A stretch of DNA of 64,000 nt from Limosilactobacillus antri DSM 16041 (GTDB lineage: Bacteria; Bacillota; Bacilli; Lactobacillales; Lactobacillaceae), in contig NZ_GG700732.1 of NCBI RefSeq assembly GCF_000160835.1, positions 435,643 through 499,642 on the forward strand. Direction: 5' to 3'. Below the pieces are notes generated by a model. It saw only the letters and a program-made list of their open reading frames with translations, was not told the origin of the DNA and did not search any database. A program made the translations under genes and the position numbers. Every line of letters begins with the position of its first letter. Position 1 is the first letter of the stretch. Positions 24,842 to 34,922 of this stretch are shown one piece after another.

Positions 24842-25209
24842 TTATTCCCAATATTCTTCATACTTACGAGAAGCAGCCGTACTTGCGTCAGCAGGCGCCG
24901 CTGCTGGGGCTTGCTCTGAACCGGCCGCGGCGGTCACTGGTTCTTTGACCGCCTGGTAAGTCAACCGGCCACCCCCCTGGTAGTCGATCGTCACCTGCTT
25001 GCCGGAGAAAACCACTCCTCAGCAAACTCCACGTAAAATTTCAGGCCGTCCTGGCTGACGGTAAAGACCGGCTGGTCCGGGCGCTGAACCCGGTAATTGA
25101 TTGTAAACTGGCCGGCTTGCCGCTCCGCCCAGAGGGCAACTTGGCTGCCGCTGCTGATTCCCGTTTGCTGGAGCCACTTGCTGGCCCGGTTGGTGACCAC
25201 TAATTTCAT
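24842..25209 (-). pseudogene. HesB-like (iron-sulfur biosynthesis fold) protein gene with a frameshift
   Basis: The frame opens MKLVVTNRASKWLQ after AGGAAG and reads as a HesB/IscA-like domain protein of lactobacilli (FTVSQDGLKFYVEFAEEWF). At the AAAA/TTTT run 25008-25011 the frame shifts and the zero-frame ends after eight more codons. In the next frame the sequence continues with FSGKQVTIDYQGGGRLTY, a clear continuation, then an Ala/Pro-rich tail, ending KYEEYWE at 24842. One missing T in the run explains it. It could be a real inactivation, a sequencing error, or slippage at the run. No cluster-binding cysteines are present, as usual for this subgroup. Confidence 0.75.
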
Positions 25210-25246
25210 CACGTCCACTTCCTTTCACTATAAAAATAACATAATC

Positions 25247-25281
25247 AAAAAAAGAAGGCTGGGATAAACACCTCGCCTTCC
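25247..25281 (-). terminator. Terminator of the pyr operon
   Basis: GAAGGC pairs with GCCTTC across a 15-base loop and is followed by TTTTTTT on the minus strand, 17 bases past the carB stop. Confidence 0.85.
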
Positions 25282-25297
25282 AATATTTTCTCTTGTT

Positions 25298-28200
25298 TTA
25301 CAGGGCCGTCGTCGAGAAAGAACGGTTTTCCAGCGCCCGCAGCAGGGCATCGACGGTATCAAGGGCCGTCAGCAACGGGATATTGTGTTCAATCGCCGTT
25401 TGCCGGATGATGAAGCCGTCGGAATTCTTGGCGTAGTCGTGCCCCATCGTGTTGATAACCAGGTCGACCCGGTTATCCTTGAGCTTGCTGATGATGTTAT
25501 CATCCCCGTCATCCTCGCCGATCTTGCCGACCGTTTCCACGTGGAGACCGTTCTCCTTCAGGAAGTCGGCGGTCCCCGTCGTCGCCAGAAGGCGGTAGCC
25601 GATCATGGCAAAGCGCTTGGCCAGCGGCAGGATCGCTTCCTTATCGTTGTCTTCGATCGTCAGGAGGACGCTGCCGTTATCCGGCAGCTGCATCTTCGCC
25701 CCGGCAAAAGCCTTGTAGAGGGCCTTGGCGAAGGTCTGGTCGCTGCCCATTACCTCCCCGGTCGACTTCATCTCGGGACCGAGGTAGGCATCAACGTCGT
25801 CCAGCTTGTTAAAGCTGAAGACCGGTGCCTTGACATGAATGGTCTTGCTTTCTGGATAGAGGCCGTCGTGGTAGCCCTGGTCCGCTAACCGCTCACCGAG
25901 GATTACCCGGGTCGCCACCTGGGCCATCTCGATTCCAGTAATCTTGCTCAAAAACGGCACCGTCCGGCTGGCCCGCGGGTTGACTTCCAGGACGTAGGCT
26001 TCGTGGTCGTGGATAATGAACTGAATGTTCATGATTCCCCGGCACTTGAGGGCAATCGCCAGCTTCTTGGTGGCGTCGACAATCTGCCGCTTGATGTCCT
26101 CATCAAAGCTCTGCGGTGGGTAGACCGCCATTGAGTCCCCCGAGTGAACCCCCGCGTGCTCGATGTGTTCCATAATCCCCGGCAGGAGGACGTCCTGACC
26201 GTCACAGATGGCGTCAACTTCACACTCCCGTCCTTCCAGGTAGGCGTCGATCAGGATCGGGTGGTCGCTAGCCACGTCGGCGTTTTCCTTGAGGTATTGC
26301 CGGAGCTCGTCTTCATTGTAGACGATTTCCATCGCCTTGCCGCCTAGAACGTAGCTTGGCCGGACCAGAACCGGGTAGCCGATTTCCGTCGCGGCATCAA
26401 TGACTCCCTGGTGGGTTGTCGCGGTCAGGCCAACTGGTTGCTTCAACCCTAGTTGCTTGATGATCTCGTCGAAAATCCGCCGGTCCTCGGCCGCATCCAG
26501 GTCCTTAACACTGGTTCCCAGAATCCGAACACCGTTTTTCTCCAAGCCGGCCGCCAGATTAATCGCCGTCTGCCCGCCGAACTGGACGATTACGCCTGCG
26601 GGCTGCTCCAAGTCGATCACGTTCAGCACGTCCTCCAGGGTCAGCGGTTCAAAGTAGAGCTTATCGGAAACGGAGAAGTCGGTTGAGACCGTTTCGGGAT
26701 TGGAGTTCATGACGATGGCTTCGTAGCCCAGTCCCTGCAAGGCCTTAACGCAGTGGACGGTGGCGTAGTCGAATTCGACCCCCTGGCCAATCCGGATTGG
26801 GCCGGAGCCGATGACCAGGACTGACTTCTTATCCGTCCGCTGGCTTTCGTTTTCGCGGTCGTAGCTGCTGTAAAAGTACGGGGTAGCCGATTCAAATTCC
26901 GCCGCGCAGGTATCGACCATCTTGTAAACTGGGATGATCCCGTTGGCTTTCCGGAGGTCCCGGACCGCTTCCGGTGTCGTTTGCCAGAGCCGGGCAATCG
27001 TCGGGTCGTTAAAGCCGTACTTCTTTGCCTGGCGCAGGATTGCTGGATCATTCGGCCGCGCTTCGATTTCCCCTTCCATTTCCACCAGGTGGGCCACAAC
27101 GTCGAGGAAGTAAGCGTTGATCTTGGTCAGCTCGTGAACGTCATCGATGGTGTAGCCGCGGCGGAAGGCTTCGGCAATGTAGAAGAGCCGGTCGTCCTCC
27201 GCGTGGACCAGTTTGTCTTCCAGGGCCGTATCACTGGCGGCGTGGGCAGTCGGCGAGAAAAGGTCCTTTTCGTCGATTTCCAGTGACCGCACAGCCTTTT
27301 GCAAGGCTTCTTCGGCAGTCCGGCCGATTGCCATCACTTCCCCAGTCGCCTTCATCTGACTGCCTAACCGGCGGTCAGCCCGAGTAAACTTGTCAAACGG
27401 CCAGCGGGGAATCTTGCAGACTACGTAGTCGAGGGCCGGCTCAAATTCGGCATAGGTCGTCCCGGTGACCGGGTTCTTGATTTCATCCAATGTCAGGCCG
27501 ACCGCAATCTTCGCCGCCATCTTGGCAATTGGGTAACCGGTGGCCTTGGACGCCAGCGCCGAGGAGCGGGAAACCCGCGGGTTGACCTCGATCACGTCGT
27601 AGTGGTAGCTGTTCGGGTCGAGGGCCAATTGAACGTTGCAGCCCCCCTCAATCTTCAGGGCGCGAATCAGCTTGAGGGCACAGTCCCGGAGCATTTGGTA
27701 ATCACGGTCCGAGAGGGTCTGGCTCGGTGCAAAGACGATCGAATCACCAGTGTGAATGCCGACCGGATCGAAGTTTTCCATGCAGCAGACCACCATGGCG
27801 TTGTCGGCGGCGTCCCGCATCACTTCAAACTCAACTTCCTTGTAGCCGGCGATTGACTTTTCAATCAGACACTGGGTTGCGGGGGACAGGTCCAGGCCAT
27901 TCGCCGCAATCGTCCGTAGTTCTTCGTCGTTGTGGCACATCCCCCCACCGGTGCCACCCATAGTAAAGGCGGGCCGGACAATCACCGGGTAGCCAATCTG
28001 GTGGGCAAAGTCCAGGGCTTCAGCGACCGTTGAAACCGTCTGGGAAGCCGGCACCGGCTCACCGAGCTGCTGCATCAGCTCCTTGAACTTTTCCCGGTCT
28101 TCGGCCTGATCGATTGAGGCCAGCTTGGTCCCCAGGAGTTGAATACCAAGTTCATCCAGCAGACCGGTCTTGGACAGGGCCACGGCCAGGTTTAAGCCGA

Positions 28201-28480
28201 TCTGGCCACCCAGGGTCGGCAGGATGGCATCGGGATATTCCTTGCGGATAATCCGGGAAACGGATTCGACCGTTAACGGTTCAATGTAGACGTGGTCAGC
28301 GATTTCGTTGTCGGTCATGATCGTCGCCGGGTTGGAGTTCACCAGAACCGTTTCGTAGCCCTCTTCCCGCAAGGCCAGGCAGGCCTGGGTCCCAGAATAG
28401 TCAAATTCCGCGGCCTGGCCGATGATGATCGGGCCAGAACCAATCACTAAAATCTTATGAATATCCGTGCGTTTAGGCAT
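25298..28480 (-). CDS. carB: Carbamoyl-phosphate synthase large subunit (pyrimidine-type)
   Basis: About 1060 residues, the full family length. It joins bicarbonate, ammonia and two ATP to carbamoyl phosphate with CarA. Both ATP-grasp halves are complete: MGGTGGG and [12 protein letters not shown] in the first, [10 protein letters not shown] and [13 protein letters not shown] in the second. The MGS-like allosteric domain is at the C-terminus. Start MPKRTD overlaps the carA stop by eight bases. It is the last gene of the PyrR-controlled operon. No pyrD, pyrF or pyrE follows; the transcript ends at the terminator. Confidence 0.96.
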   Translation of the reverse strand: MPKRTDIHKILVIGSGPIIIGQAAEFDYSGTQACLALREEGYETVLVNSNPATIMTDNEIADHVYIEPLTVESVSRIIRKEYPDAILPTLGGQIGLNLAVALSKTGLLDELGIQLLGTKLASIDQAEDREKFKELMQQLGEPVPASQTVSTVAEALDFAHQIGYPVIVRPAFTMGGTGGGMCHNDEELRTIAANGLDLSPATQCLIEKSIAGYKEVEFEVMRDAADNAMVVCCMENFDPVGIHTGDSIVFAPSQTLSDRDYQMLRDCALKLIRALKIEGGCNVQLALDPNSYHYDVIEVNPRVSRSSALASKATGYPIAKMAAKIAVGLTLDEIKNPVTGTTYAEFEPALDYVVCKIPRWPFDKFTRADRRLGSQMKATGEVMAIGRTAEEALQKAVRSLEIDEKDLFSPTAHAASDTALEDKLVHAEDDRLFYIAEAFRRGYTIDDVHELTKINAYFLDVVAHLVEMEGEIEARPNDPAILRQAKKYGFNDPTIARLWQTTPEAVRDLRKANGIIPVYKMVDTCAAEFESATPYFYSSYDRENESQRTDKKSVLVIGSGPIRIGQGVEFDYATVHCVKALQGLGYEAIVMNSNPETVSTDFSVSDKLYFEPLTLEDVLNVIDLEQPAGVIVQFGGQTAINLAAGLEKNGVRILGTSVKDLDAAEDRRIFDEIIKQLGLKQPVGLTATTHQGVIDAATEIGYPVLVRPSYVLGGKAMEIVYNEDELRQYLKENADVASDHPILIDAYLEGRECEVDAICDGQDVLLPGIMEHIEHAGVHSGDSMAVYPPQSFDEDIKRQIVDATKKLAIALKCRGIMNIQFIIHDHEAYVLEVNPRASRTVPFLSKITGIEMAQVATRVILGERLADQGYHDGLYPESKTIHVKAPVFSFNKLDDVDAYLGPEMKSTGEVMGSDQTFAKALYKAFAGAKMQLPDNGSVLLTIEDNDKEAILPLAKRFAMIGYRLLATTGTADFLKENGLHVETVGKIGEDDGDDNIISKLKDNRVDLVINTMGHDYAKNSDGFIIRQTAIEHNIPLLTALDTVDALLRALENRSFSTTAL

Positions 28481-29564
28481 TCGTCCGTTCACTCCTTTGC
28501 TGGTCTACCATGCTAATGAAATCGTCAAACAAACTGTCGGCATCGTGGGGGCCGGGCGCCGCGTCGGGGTGGAACTGGACGGAAAAGGCCGGGTACTGCT
28601 TGTGGCGCAAACCTTCCACCGTCCCGTCGTTGACCTCGACGTGGGTGACCAGGAGCTTCTCCGAGTCGACTGAAGCCGGGTCGACCGCGTAACCGTGGTT
28701 TTGGGAGGTAAAGTCAATTTCACCGGTGGCGATGTTGCGGACCGGGTGGTTGAAGCCCCGGTGGCCAAACTTCATCTTGTAGGTCTCGGCACCGTTAGCC
28801 AGCGCGAAGACCTGGTGCCCCATACAGATGCCAAACAGGGGCAGGTGTTGTTCCACCTCGGCCACCATCTTGGCCGCTGCTTGCATCTCTTCCGGATCAC
28901 CCGGGCCGTTGCTCAGCAGGATGCCGTCCGGCTTGAGGTTGAGGATTTCTTCAGCCGTCGCAGTATACGGCAGGACAATCACGTTACACTCTCGTTCTGC
29001 CAGCTCCCGCAGGATACTGTGCTTAATTCCGAAGTCAATAACGACGATGTTACGCTTCGTTCCCGGGTTCGGGTACGGTGACCTGGTCGAAACCTGGCTG
29101 ATGATGTTAGCCGTTGGGGCCGCCGTCTGGAGCTTCTTCACGATGTCTTCCAAGTCGGCCACACTATCAACAATGGCACCGCGCAGGGTACCGTGGTGGC
29201 GGAGCTTCCGGACCAGCTCCCGGGTATCAATGCCCTGGATTCCCGGGATGTTACGGTGTTCTAAGAAATTTGGCAGGGTGTCCTGCATCCGCCAGTTGCT
29301 TGGCCGCCGGGCGACTTGATGGCAGATGACTCCCTTGATCTGCGGCTCCAGTGATTCGTAGTCGTCCAGGTTGACCCCGTAATTGCCGATCAGCGGGTTG
29401 GTAAAGACCAGGATCTGGTTGGCATAGGACTGGTCCGTGATGGCTTCCTGGTAGCCAGTCATCCCGGTAGTAAACACCACTTCGCCCAGGGTGGACCGGT
29501 CGGCACCGAAGGCCTCTCCGGCATAGACACTGCCGTCTTCTAATACTAGGTAGCGCTCCATCAT
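28473..29564 (-). CDS. carA: Carbamoyl-phosphate synthase small subunit (pyrimidine-type)
   Basis: A 363-residue glutaminase subunit that supplies ammonia to CarB. The nucleophile Cys is in FGICMGHQ (C247) and the catalytic His in QFHPDAAPG (H332); both are intact, unlike in the paralogue at 18724. The N-terminal half has [14 protein letters not shown]. The start has two ATGs, the second (MERYL) matching other lactobacilli. Its start overlaps the pyrC stop region by one base, and it overlaps carB. Confidence 0.96.
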   Translation of the reverse strand: MMERYLVLEDGSVYAGEAFGADRSTLGEVVFTTGMTGYQEAITDQSYANQILVFTNPLIGNYGVNLDDYESLEPQIKGVICHQVARRPSNWRMQDTLPNFLEHRNIPGIQGIDTRELVRKLRHHGTLRGAIVDSVADLEDIVKKLQTAAPTANIISQVSTRSPYPNPGTKRNIVVIDFGIKHSILRELAERECNVIVLPYTATAEEILNLKPDGILLSNGPGDPEEMQAAAKMVAEVEQHLPLFGICMGHQVFALANGAETYKMKFGHRGFNHPVRNIATGEIDFTSQNHGYAVDPASVDSEKLLVTHVEVNDGTVEGLRHKQYPAFSVQFHPDAAPGPHDADSLFDDFISMVDQQRSERTNA

Positions 29565-30850
29565 TAATCTTCCTTTCGTTCGTAAACTACTTGACCATCG
29601 ACCAGGGTCATTACCGTGGCCCCGTAAACACGGTCGCCGGTGAACGGCGTGTTGATACCCTTGGACCAGTAATCTTCCTGCTTGATTTCACTTTCGTGGT
29701 CGAGGTCGAAAATCGCGATATCAGCCGGCTTTCCCGGTTCGAGGTGCCCCGCCTGGTCCAAGCCGAACAGGTCCGCCGGTTTGGCCGTCAGCAGGTCCAA
29801 GAGCTTCGTCAGGCTGCAAATTCCGGTTTTGACCAGCTTCGTGTACAGCTCAGCAAAGGCCGTTTCGCTACCGGTAATTCCGTTGGCCGCCTTGGTGAAA
29901 TCGCCGGGCTTATCGCCAACGGTATGCGGGGCGTGGTCGGTCGCAATCATATCGACCGTCCCGTCCAGCAATCCTGCCAACAACGCTTGCCGGTCTTCCT
30001 CACTGCGCAGAGGCGGGTTCATCTTGTAGTTGCTGTCACCAGCGGGGATGTCCTTGTCCGCCAACAGCAGGTGGTGGGGAGAGGCCTCACAGGTGACGTT
30101 CACCCCCTGCTGCTTGGCAAAGCGGACCATCGCGATGCTCTCCTTGGTAGAAACGTGGCAGATGTGGTAATGAACGTCGGTTGCTTTGGCAAGGACCAGG
30201 TCACGGGCCACCTGGGCGGATTCGGAAACGCTTGGCGCCCCCGGTACCCCCAGCTGACGGGACCGTTCGCCCTCGTTCATCACCCCGCCGAAGAGGAGGG
30301 AGTTGTCCTCCACGTGGGCTGCCAGCGGCAATCCAGCCGCGGCAGCTCCTTGCATTGCCTGGTACATCGTCCCGGCGGTTTGGACCCCGCTGCCGTCGTT
30401 GGATACGGCAAAGGCACCAGCTTCCTTGACCCCAGCGAAGTCGACGAGCTGGTCGCCGCTCCGCCCGGTTGTGATAGTGGCGTACTGGGCAATGTGAACC
30501 AGGCCCTCTTCACGGTTGCGCTTTGCCATTTCTGCGACCCGCTCTGGCGTATCTGGCGCTGGCTCGACGTTTGGCATCGCCCCAACGGTAGTAAAGCCGC
30601 CGTGAGCGGCCGCGGCAGACCCGGTCCTAATGGTTTCCTTCTGGGTCTGACCCGGGTCGCGGTAGTGGACGTGGACGTCGACCAAGCCTGGCGCAACCAG
30701 CCTGCCGCTCGCGTTAATCACCCGGCCGACCTCATCACCCAGGTCGCCAAAGTCGCCCAGCGCTTGAATCTGGTCGCCATCAATCAAGACATCAGTGTGA
30801 ATCAGCTGACCGTTAGTGTACACGGTCCCGTTTTGAATCAAGGTTTTCAT
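29564..30850 (-). CDS. pyrC: Dihydroorotase
   Basis: A 428-residue class I dihydroorotase that closes carbamoyl-aspartate to dihydroorotate. Zinc ligands are seen in [12 protein letters not shown] (HxH), the later histidines in LAAHVEDNS and YHICHVST, and the Asp in [10 protein letters not shown]. The gene lies between pyrB and carA with one-base overlaps on both sides, showing tight coupling in the pyr operon. Confidence 0.96.
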   Translation of the reverse strand: MKTLIQNGTVYTNGQLIHTDVLIDGDQIQALGDFGDLGDEVGRVINASGRLVAPGLVDVHVHYRDPGQTQKETIRTGSAAAAHGGFTTVGAMPNVEPAPDTPERVAEMAKRNREEGLVHIAQYATITTGRSGDQLVDFAGVKEAGAFAVSNDGSGVQTAGTMYQAMQGAAAAGLPLAAHVEDNSLLFGGVMNEGERSRQLGVPGAPSVSESAQVARDLVLAKATDVHYHICHVSTKESIAMVRFAKQQGVNVTCEASPHHLLLADKDIPAGDSNYKMNPPLRSEEDRQALLAGLLDGTVDMIATDHAPHTVGDKPGDFTKAANGITGSETAFAELYTKLVKTGICSLTKLLDLLTAKPADLFGLDQAGHLEPGKPADIAIFDLDHESEIKQEDYWSKGINTPFTGDRVYGATVMTLVDGQVVYERKED

Positions 30851-31800
30851 TATTGTAAGCCTCCCAAGTGCCGTCCTCGTACTACTGCTTCCAACATCGC
30901 CATCCGCATGAAGACCCCGTTTTGCATCTGCTTGAAGAAGGCCGATTTTGGTGCCTCCACCAGGTCGCCGGCGAGTTCGACATCGTGGTTAATCGGGCCC
31001 GGGTGCATGATTAAGCAGTCATCCTTGAGGCGGGCATAGCGATCATGGTTAATCCCATATTGTTGGTGATACTTGGCAGCATCGAAGCTGCTTTCGTTGG
31101 CATCCCCGGCGTGGCGTTCGTGCTGAACCCGGAGGAGCATCAGCACATCGACCTGGTCAACCAGCTCATCAACCGGCAGGTACTTGCCGTACTGATCGAA
31201 GCGGTGGTCGTACCAGTAGTCAGGACCAGAGAAGTACACTTCCGCACCGAGCCGGGTGAGGATCTCCATGTTCGACCGGGCGACCCGGGAATTGGTAATG
31301 TCCCCGACGATGGCAACCTTCAAGCCGTTAAAGCGGCCGAAGTGTTCATGGATCGTCATCATGTCCAGCAGGCTTTGCGACGGGTGCTGACCGCTGCCGT
31401 CACCGGCGTTAACAATCCCGAGGTTCAGGTGCTGGCCCGCGCCTGGGTTAATCAGTGGTCCATAGTAGGCATTCTCGCTGGCCCGGATAACGGACAGGTC
31501 CACGCCCAGGGCGTTCATCACCAGGCAGGTGTCATAGAGGGTCTCCCCCTTGCTCATCGAGGAGTGGGCCGCGTCAAACGGAATTTCCGTCAAGCCTAGC
31601 TTCTTCTCAGCCATCGCAAAGCTGGTGTGGGTCCGGGTAGAGTTTTCAAAGAACATATTGGTAACGTAGACCGGCTGGGTCAGTGTTGGCGTAGCACCGC
31701 CCTGCTTGAAGTACTCGGCCCGGTCAATCAGGGCGTTAATCTGGTCGACGGTTAGTTTTTCAACACTTACAAAATGCGGTAATTGGACAAGTTCTGTCAT
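30850..31800 (-). CDS. pyrB: Aspartate carbamoyltransferase, catalytic chain
   Basis: A 316-residue enzyme that joins carbamoyl phosphate to aspartate. The carbamoyl-phosphate loop is [34 protein letters not shown] and the [11 protein letters not shown] motif are also present. The start MTELVQLP follows AAGGAGAATC; an upstream in-frame extension lies in the attenuator and is rejected. It is the second gene of the pyr operon. Confidence 0.96.
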   Translation of the reverse strand: MTELVQLPHFVSVEKLTVDQINALIDRAEYFKQGGATPTLTQPVYVTNMFFENSTRTHTSFAMAEKKLGLTEIPFDAAHSSMSKGETLYDTCLVMNALGVDLSVIRASENAYYGPLINPGAGQHLNLGIVNAGDGSGQHPSQSLLDMMTIHEHFGRFNGLKVAIVGDITNSRVARSNMEILTRLGAEVYFSGPDYWYDHRFDQYGKYLPVDELVDQVDVLMLLRVQHERHAGDANESSFDAAKYHQQYGINHDRYARLKDDCLIMHPGPINHDVELAGDLVEAPKSAFFKQMQNGVFMRMAMLEAVVRGRHLGGLQ

Positions 31801-31817
31801 TATGATTCTCCTTATAC

Positions 31818-31902
31818 TAAAAAAGCCTGGGGCCATTGCTCCGGGCGTACTGGTCGCTAGTCTGTCTACTAGCGGAACTACCATGACGCCCTCTCTGGAG
31901 CA
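31818..31902 (-). promoter_or_regulatory. PyrR attenuator between pyrR and pyrB
   Basis: The minus strand reads CTCCAGAGAGGG at 31902-31887, close to the PyrR RNA-binding consensus (ARUCC-N-G-N-GAGGYU). Downstream the GCCCGGAGC and GCCCCAGGC arms form a terminator followed by TTTTTT (31846-31818). With UMP or UTP, PyrR should bind and let the terminator form, so distal pyr genes are turned down. Confidence 0.8.
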
Positions 31903-31915
31903 GAATTAATGGTTG

Positions 31916-32440
31916 CTATTTAATTAATTCCACCATATCCTGGTGGTCAATCTCGGTCATGTTGACCTTAATTGCTTCACGGTTGGCTGTCGGGACGTTC
32001 TTACCGACAAAATCTGGGCGAATCGGCATCTCACGGTGGCCCCGGTCGATCAGAACCGCAATCTGGATAACCTGCGGCCGGCCTCGATCCATCAGGGCAT
32101 CCATCGCAGCCCGCATTGTCCGCCCGGTGTAGAAGACGTCGTCGACTAGGACTACGCGCCGATCATCAATCGGCACCGGCAGACTTCCCTGAACCTGGCT
32201 CTGGGCCGCCTGATTTGGCTGGTCATCCCGATAGCCGGTAATATCCAACGCGCCTACCGGGACCGTCGCCCCTTCGAGCTTGTTCATCTGCTCGGCAATC
32301 CGCTGGGCAATAAATTCACCCCGGGTTTTGATCCCAACCAGGACCAGTTGGCTGGTCCCCTTGTTCTTTTCGATAATTTCATAGGTGATCCGGGTCAGAG
32401 CCCGTTTCATTGCCATTGCATCGATAATTTGCTTACTCAT
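31916..32440 (-). CDS. pyrR: Bifunctional pyr operon regulator / uracil phosphoribosyltransferase
   Basis: A 174-residue PyrR. The PRPP-binding motif is RVVLVDDVFYTGRTMRAAMDAL at about 95-116. The LVGIKTRGEFIAQRIAE loop and the DITGYRDD segment are typical. It binds nascent pyr mRNA at low-consensus hairpins when UMP is high. It is the first gene of the operon, and both PyrR sites seen in this window flank it. Confidence 0.96.
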   Translation of the reverse strand: MSKQIIDAMAMKRALTRITYEIIEKNKGTSQLVLVGIKTRGEFIAQRIAEQMNKLEGATVPVGALDITGYRDDQPNQAAQSQVQGSLPVPIDDRRVVLVDDVFYTGRTMRAAMDALMDRGRPQVIQIAVLIDRGHREMPIRPDFVGKNVPTANREAIKVNMTEIDHQDMVELIK

Positions 32441-32465
32441 AAAGCCACCTCTTTCTGCAATGTCC

Positions 32466-32569
32466 CAAAAGAGAAGCCCCTAGACTTATCCGTGTAGTCT
32501 AGGGGCTTCTCATACCAATCAGCTGGTATTCTCGTATCTTTTACCGCACCTTACTAGCCTCACGGGACT
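32466..32569 (-). promoter_or_regulatory. PyrR attenuator upstream of pyrR
   Basis: AGTCCCGTGAGGCT (32569-32556) fits the PyrR-binding consensus exactly. It is followed by a strong terminator, AGAAGCCCCTAGACT pairing with AGTCTAGGGGCTTCT and then TTTT (32512-32466). The leader runs about 150 nt from the promoter at 32596. Confidence 0.88.
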
Positions 32570-32595
32570 AACTTAAAGGACATTGATTGTCTATT

Positions 32596-32623
32596 ACAAT
32601 ACCAGCTTTTAGGGAAATGTCAA
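32596..32623 (-). promoter_or_regulatory. Promoter of the pyr operon
   Basis: The minus strand has TTGACA (32623-32618) and TATTGT (32601-32596) with a 16-base spacer, directly upstream of the PyrR leader. Confidence 0.75.
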
Positions 32624-32722
32624 GGCGGTTTTTAACCTGATCGCAGGGAGCAGGAAAATTGCCGGCTGAGTTCAGCAGCCGGGTCCCCCGTCCAGCGCGC
32701 GGGAAATGCTATTGCAAGCTTT

Positions 32723-32756
32723 AAAATAGTAAAGGGCCGGGAAAAATCCCAGCCCC
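32723..32756 (-). terminator. Terminator of rnpB
   Basis: GGGCTGGGA and the arm TCCCGGCCC (with a T-rich loop) form the stem on the minus strand, followed by TTTACTATTTT. Confidence 0.7.
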
Positions 32757-32763
32757 TGCCTGT

Positions 32764-33152
32764 TTGCAAGAATCTGTAGGCCATGTTTTGTCGTAGGACA
32801 ACCACCAGGCAATGGCCGTCCCGAGGCAATCATCTATCTCAGAGCAAATGCTCTCCCCTGGAATCGCTTCAATTTGCTATCCAAAGCTCCCCTACCGTAG
32901 TTTGGGTTTACCGCTTGAGGGGTTTACCGCGTTCCACCAACCAGGTTTCCCCGATTGTATCGTCACTGTGGCACTTTTCAGGAATACTCGGGCATAGTAA
33001 AACCGTAGCCGTTTTTTCCGCCGTCACCGGACTAGCCGGTGCCCCGCCTTATTTTTTCAGCGAGCACAAACACTACAGGCATCGCAGCCTGTGCGAGCAT
33101 GGACCTTCCTAACACAACAAAAGCTGTGCTCAATCACCCAAGACTTGCAAGT
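32764..33152 (-). ncRNA. rnpB: RNase P RNA, type B
   Basis: The catalytic RNA of RNase P, which trims tRNA 5' ends. Minus-strand landmarks of the Bacillus type: GGAAGGTCCATGCTCGCACA near the 5' end, CACAGTGACG, GGTGGAACGCGGTAAACCCC, and the 3' AACATGGCCTACAGATTC. The ends TTGCAAG-TCT and AGA-TT-CTTGCAA form helix P1 and set the limits, about 389 nt. Several chance reading frames cross it and are not genes. The promoter lies in the end of gpsB. Confidence 0.93.
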
Positions 33153-33157
33153 AACTA

Positions 33158-33186
33158 TTATATACGTTTAGCGCGCCCTAAAGCAA
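33158..33186 (-). promoter_or_regulatory. Promoter of rnpB
   Basis: TATAAT (33163-33158) and TTGCTT (33186-33181) with 17 bases between. The -35 lies within the last codons of gpsB. It predicts a start at about 33152, matching the first base of helix P1. Confidence 0.8.
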
Positions 33187-33552
33187 GTGTGAATCTTCGT
33201 TATTGCCATTTTCCCCAAGTTGGGAACCAAAGACCCGCCGTTCCAAGTTGGATAAGCGCTTGAGAATATCCATGTTGGTAGCAGATGACACCGGCTGCCG
33301 GCTGGCGGACCGGCTTGGCATCGAAGAGCCAACCTCGACCTGGCGGTTTAATTCATCCACCTTGGCCTTGAGCCGTTCGTTTTCGTCATTCAGACGGTCA
33401 ACTTCCTTATTGTAGGCGTCGTAGTCCTTAATCACATTGTCGAGGAACTCGTCCACATCAGCCATGTCATAGCCCTTACCAATGCTCTTTTCTTTAAACT
33501 GCTTGTGCAGAATATCCTGCGGCGTGTAATTAATACTATCCAAGCTTAACAC
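33178..33552 (-). CDS. gpsB: Cell division protein GpsB
   Basis: A 124-residue DivIVA-like protein that recruits penicillin-binding proteins to the division septum. The N-terminal domain has QDILHKQFKEKSIGKGYDMADVDEFLDNVIKDY, which binds the membrane and PBP tails. A coiled coil covers about 35-70, then a Ser-rich linker, then the C-terminal trimer helix DILKRLSNLERRVFG. It lies between ypsA and rnpB, close to recU-pbp1A, the conserved Firmicute neighbourhood. Confidence 0.93.
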   Translation of the reverse strand: MLSLDSINYTPQDILHKQFKEKSIGKGYDMADVDEFLDNVIKDYDAYNKEVDRLNDENERLKAKVDELNRQVEVGSSMPSRSASRQPVSSATNMDILKRLSNLERRVFGSQLGENGNNEDSHLL

Positions 33553-33618
33553 CTCAATCTTTAGTTTGCGTAATACATTAATAATGGTAACAAATCTAGC
33601 CCCGATTGCAAGGGTGAA

Positions 33619-34203
33619 TTAGTAACCCTGCTCGGCCAGCTTCCGTTCCCGTTGCTCTTCGCCCCACTCAACGGCCGCTTCCTGGAGCTCGTCAAAGTCG
33701 ACCAGGTCGACCGGGTAGTCCTGCTGGTCACCGTACTTCTTTGCCAGTTGATAATCGTACTTCGGCTTGCCCGGATGGTCAGGATCATAGACCATCAGCA
33801 GGCGGTCAGTGTGGTCCAGCATGAAACGCTGGTACAAGCGGAGCTGCTCTGGCGACTCGTAGGGCTTGCTGGTGACCTCGCGAGCAAAGTCAACCCGGTC
33901 GCGCAGGTTCACTAGCCGGTCACGGTTGGCCGCGTTCCACTGCTGGCCAAAGTCGCCAAAGGGCAGCATCATCGCGACCTTTAGCTGGTGGAAGTCCGCT
34001 TTTAATTCTAGGGCCACGGCAGCTCCCCACTGCTCAACCCCCAGCTGGGGACCGGTAATCACCCAGAATTCATCGTCATCCTCCTCCAGCAGGCCGGTCA
34101 GGCGCTGGGTAAGTACCCGCTTAACGATCGTAACCTTCGGATCGTCATCGCCAAAGGCGTTTAATTCATAGCTGCGGTAGCCCGTTAACCATAAGCGACG
34201 CAT
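33619..34203 (-). CDS. DUF1273 (YpsA)-family protein
   Basis: A 194-residue SLOG-superfamily protein like Bacillus YpsA, which is linked to cell division and glucose-dependent effects. The N-terminal MRRLWLTGYRSYELN and the LDHTDRLLMVYDPD segment are typical. The start is chosen at the ATG after GGGGGTG. It is adjacent to gpsB as in other Firmicutes and divergent from recU. Confidence 0.88.
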   Translation of the reverse strand: MRRLWLTGYRSYELNAFGDDDPKVTIVKRVLTQRLTGLLEEDDDEFWVITGPQLGVEQWGAAVALELKADFHQLKVAMMLPFGDFGQQWNAANRDRLVNLRDRVDFAREVTSKPYESPEQLRLYQRFMLDHTDRLLMVYDPDHPGKPKYDYQLAKKYGDQQDYPVDLVDFDELQEAAVEWGEEQRERKLAEQGY

Positions 34204-34286
34204 AAATTCACCCCCGTAACTGTTCTGTATCAATCATCGCACAATTTTTCTGGTATAATATATTGCTAGTTAGGAGAGTGAGCAAA

Positions 34287-34922
34287 TTGACTATTCACTA
34301 TCCCAATGGTCAGCACCCTCACCAATCATATCACGCTAACCGGGATTTACCGACCCCCCACCAGTCGATTTATGCGAAGCGGGGGATGTCGTTGGAAGAT
34401 GAAATCAACCATAGTAACCAGTACTACCTCAGTCGGCACATTGCAGTTATTCATAAAAAGCCGACGCCAATTCAGCTGGTCAAAGTTGACTACCCGAAAC
34501 GGAGCGCCGCGGTTATTAAGGAAGCCTATTTTCGGCGGCCTTCGACTACCGACTACAATGGCATCTACAAGGGCTACTACATTGATTTTGACGCGAAGGA
34601 GACCCGCAACAAGCGGTCCTTCCCGCTAAAGAACTTCCACGAGCACCAAATCCGGCATATGCAAGAGTGTGTGCGGCAGGGCGGCATTTGTTTTGCCTTC
34701 ATCAAGTTTACCGAGTTAGACCTGGTTTACCTCTTGCCGGCCAGCACCCTGATCCGGTATTGGGATGCCCAGGCTAGTGGTGGCCGCAAATCAATTCTGC
34801 TGACCGACATTCAGCAGGCGGGATTTTCAATTGACTACCAGTTGAATCCGCGCTTGCCATATCTTCAAGCAGTCGATCAAATCATCGCTGCAAAGAACAA
34901 AGGAGCCTATCATGTCGAATAA
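34287..34922 (+). CDS. recU: Holliday junction resolvase RecU
   Basis: A 211-residue RecU nuclease. Catalytic acidic residues are in YKGYYIDFDAKETRNKRSFPL (D and E-x-K) after the RGMSLEDEINHSNQYYL segment. It resolves Holliday junctions during recombination and segregation. The start is TTG (TTGACTATTCAC) with AGGAG ten bases ahead; a longer frame from 34263 would have no RBS. Its last 11 bases overlap pbp1A, the usual recU-pbp1A pair. Confidence 0.93.
   Translation: MTIHYPNGQHPHQSYHANRDLPTPHQSIYAKRGMSLEDEINHSNQYYLSRHIAVIHKKPTPIQLVKVDYPKRSAAVIKEAYFRRPSTTDYNGIYKGYYIDFDAKETRNKRSFPLKNFHEHQIRHMQECVRQGGICFAFIKFTELDLVYLLPASTLIRYWDAQASGGRKSILLTDIQQAGFSIDYQLNPRLPYLQAVDQIIAAKNKGAYHVE

Noticed and set aside
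29591..31039. A 482-codon open frame on the plus strand opposite pyrC
   Set aside because: It is the antisense shadow of a GC-rich gene: no RBS, no recognisable domain, and the minus-strand frame is a complete dihydroorotase.
31801..31884. N-terminal extension of pyrB by 28 codons
   Set aside because: It would translate the attenuator terminator; AAGGAG sits just before MTELVQLP.
32783..33263. Several open frames on the plus strand over 32783-33263
   Set aside because: They lie on the RNase P RNA gene and gpsB; the RNA landmarks and promoter explain the sequence.
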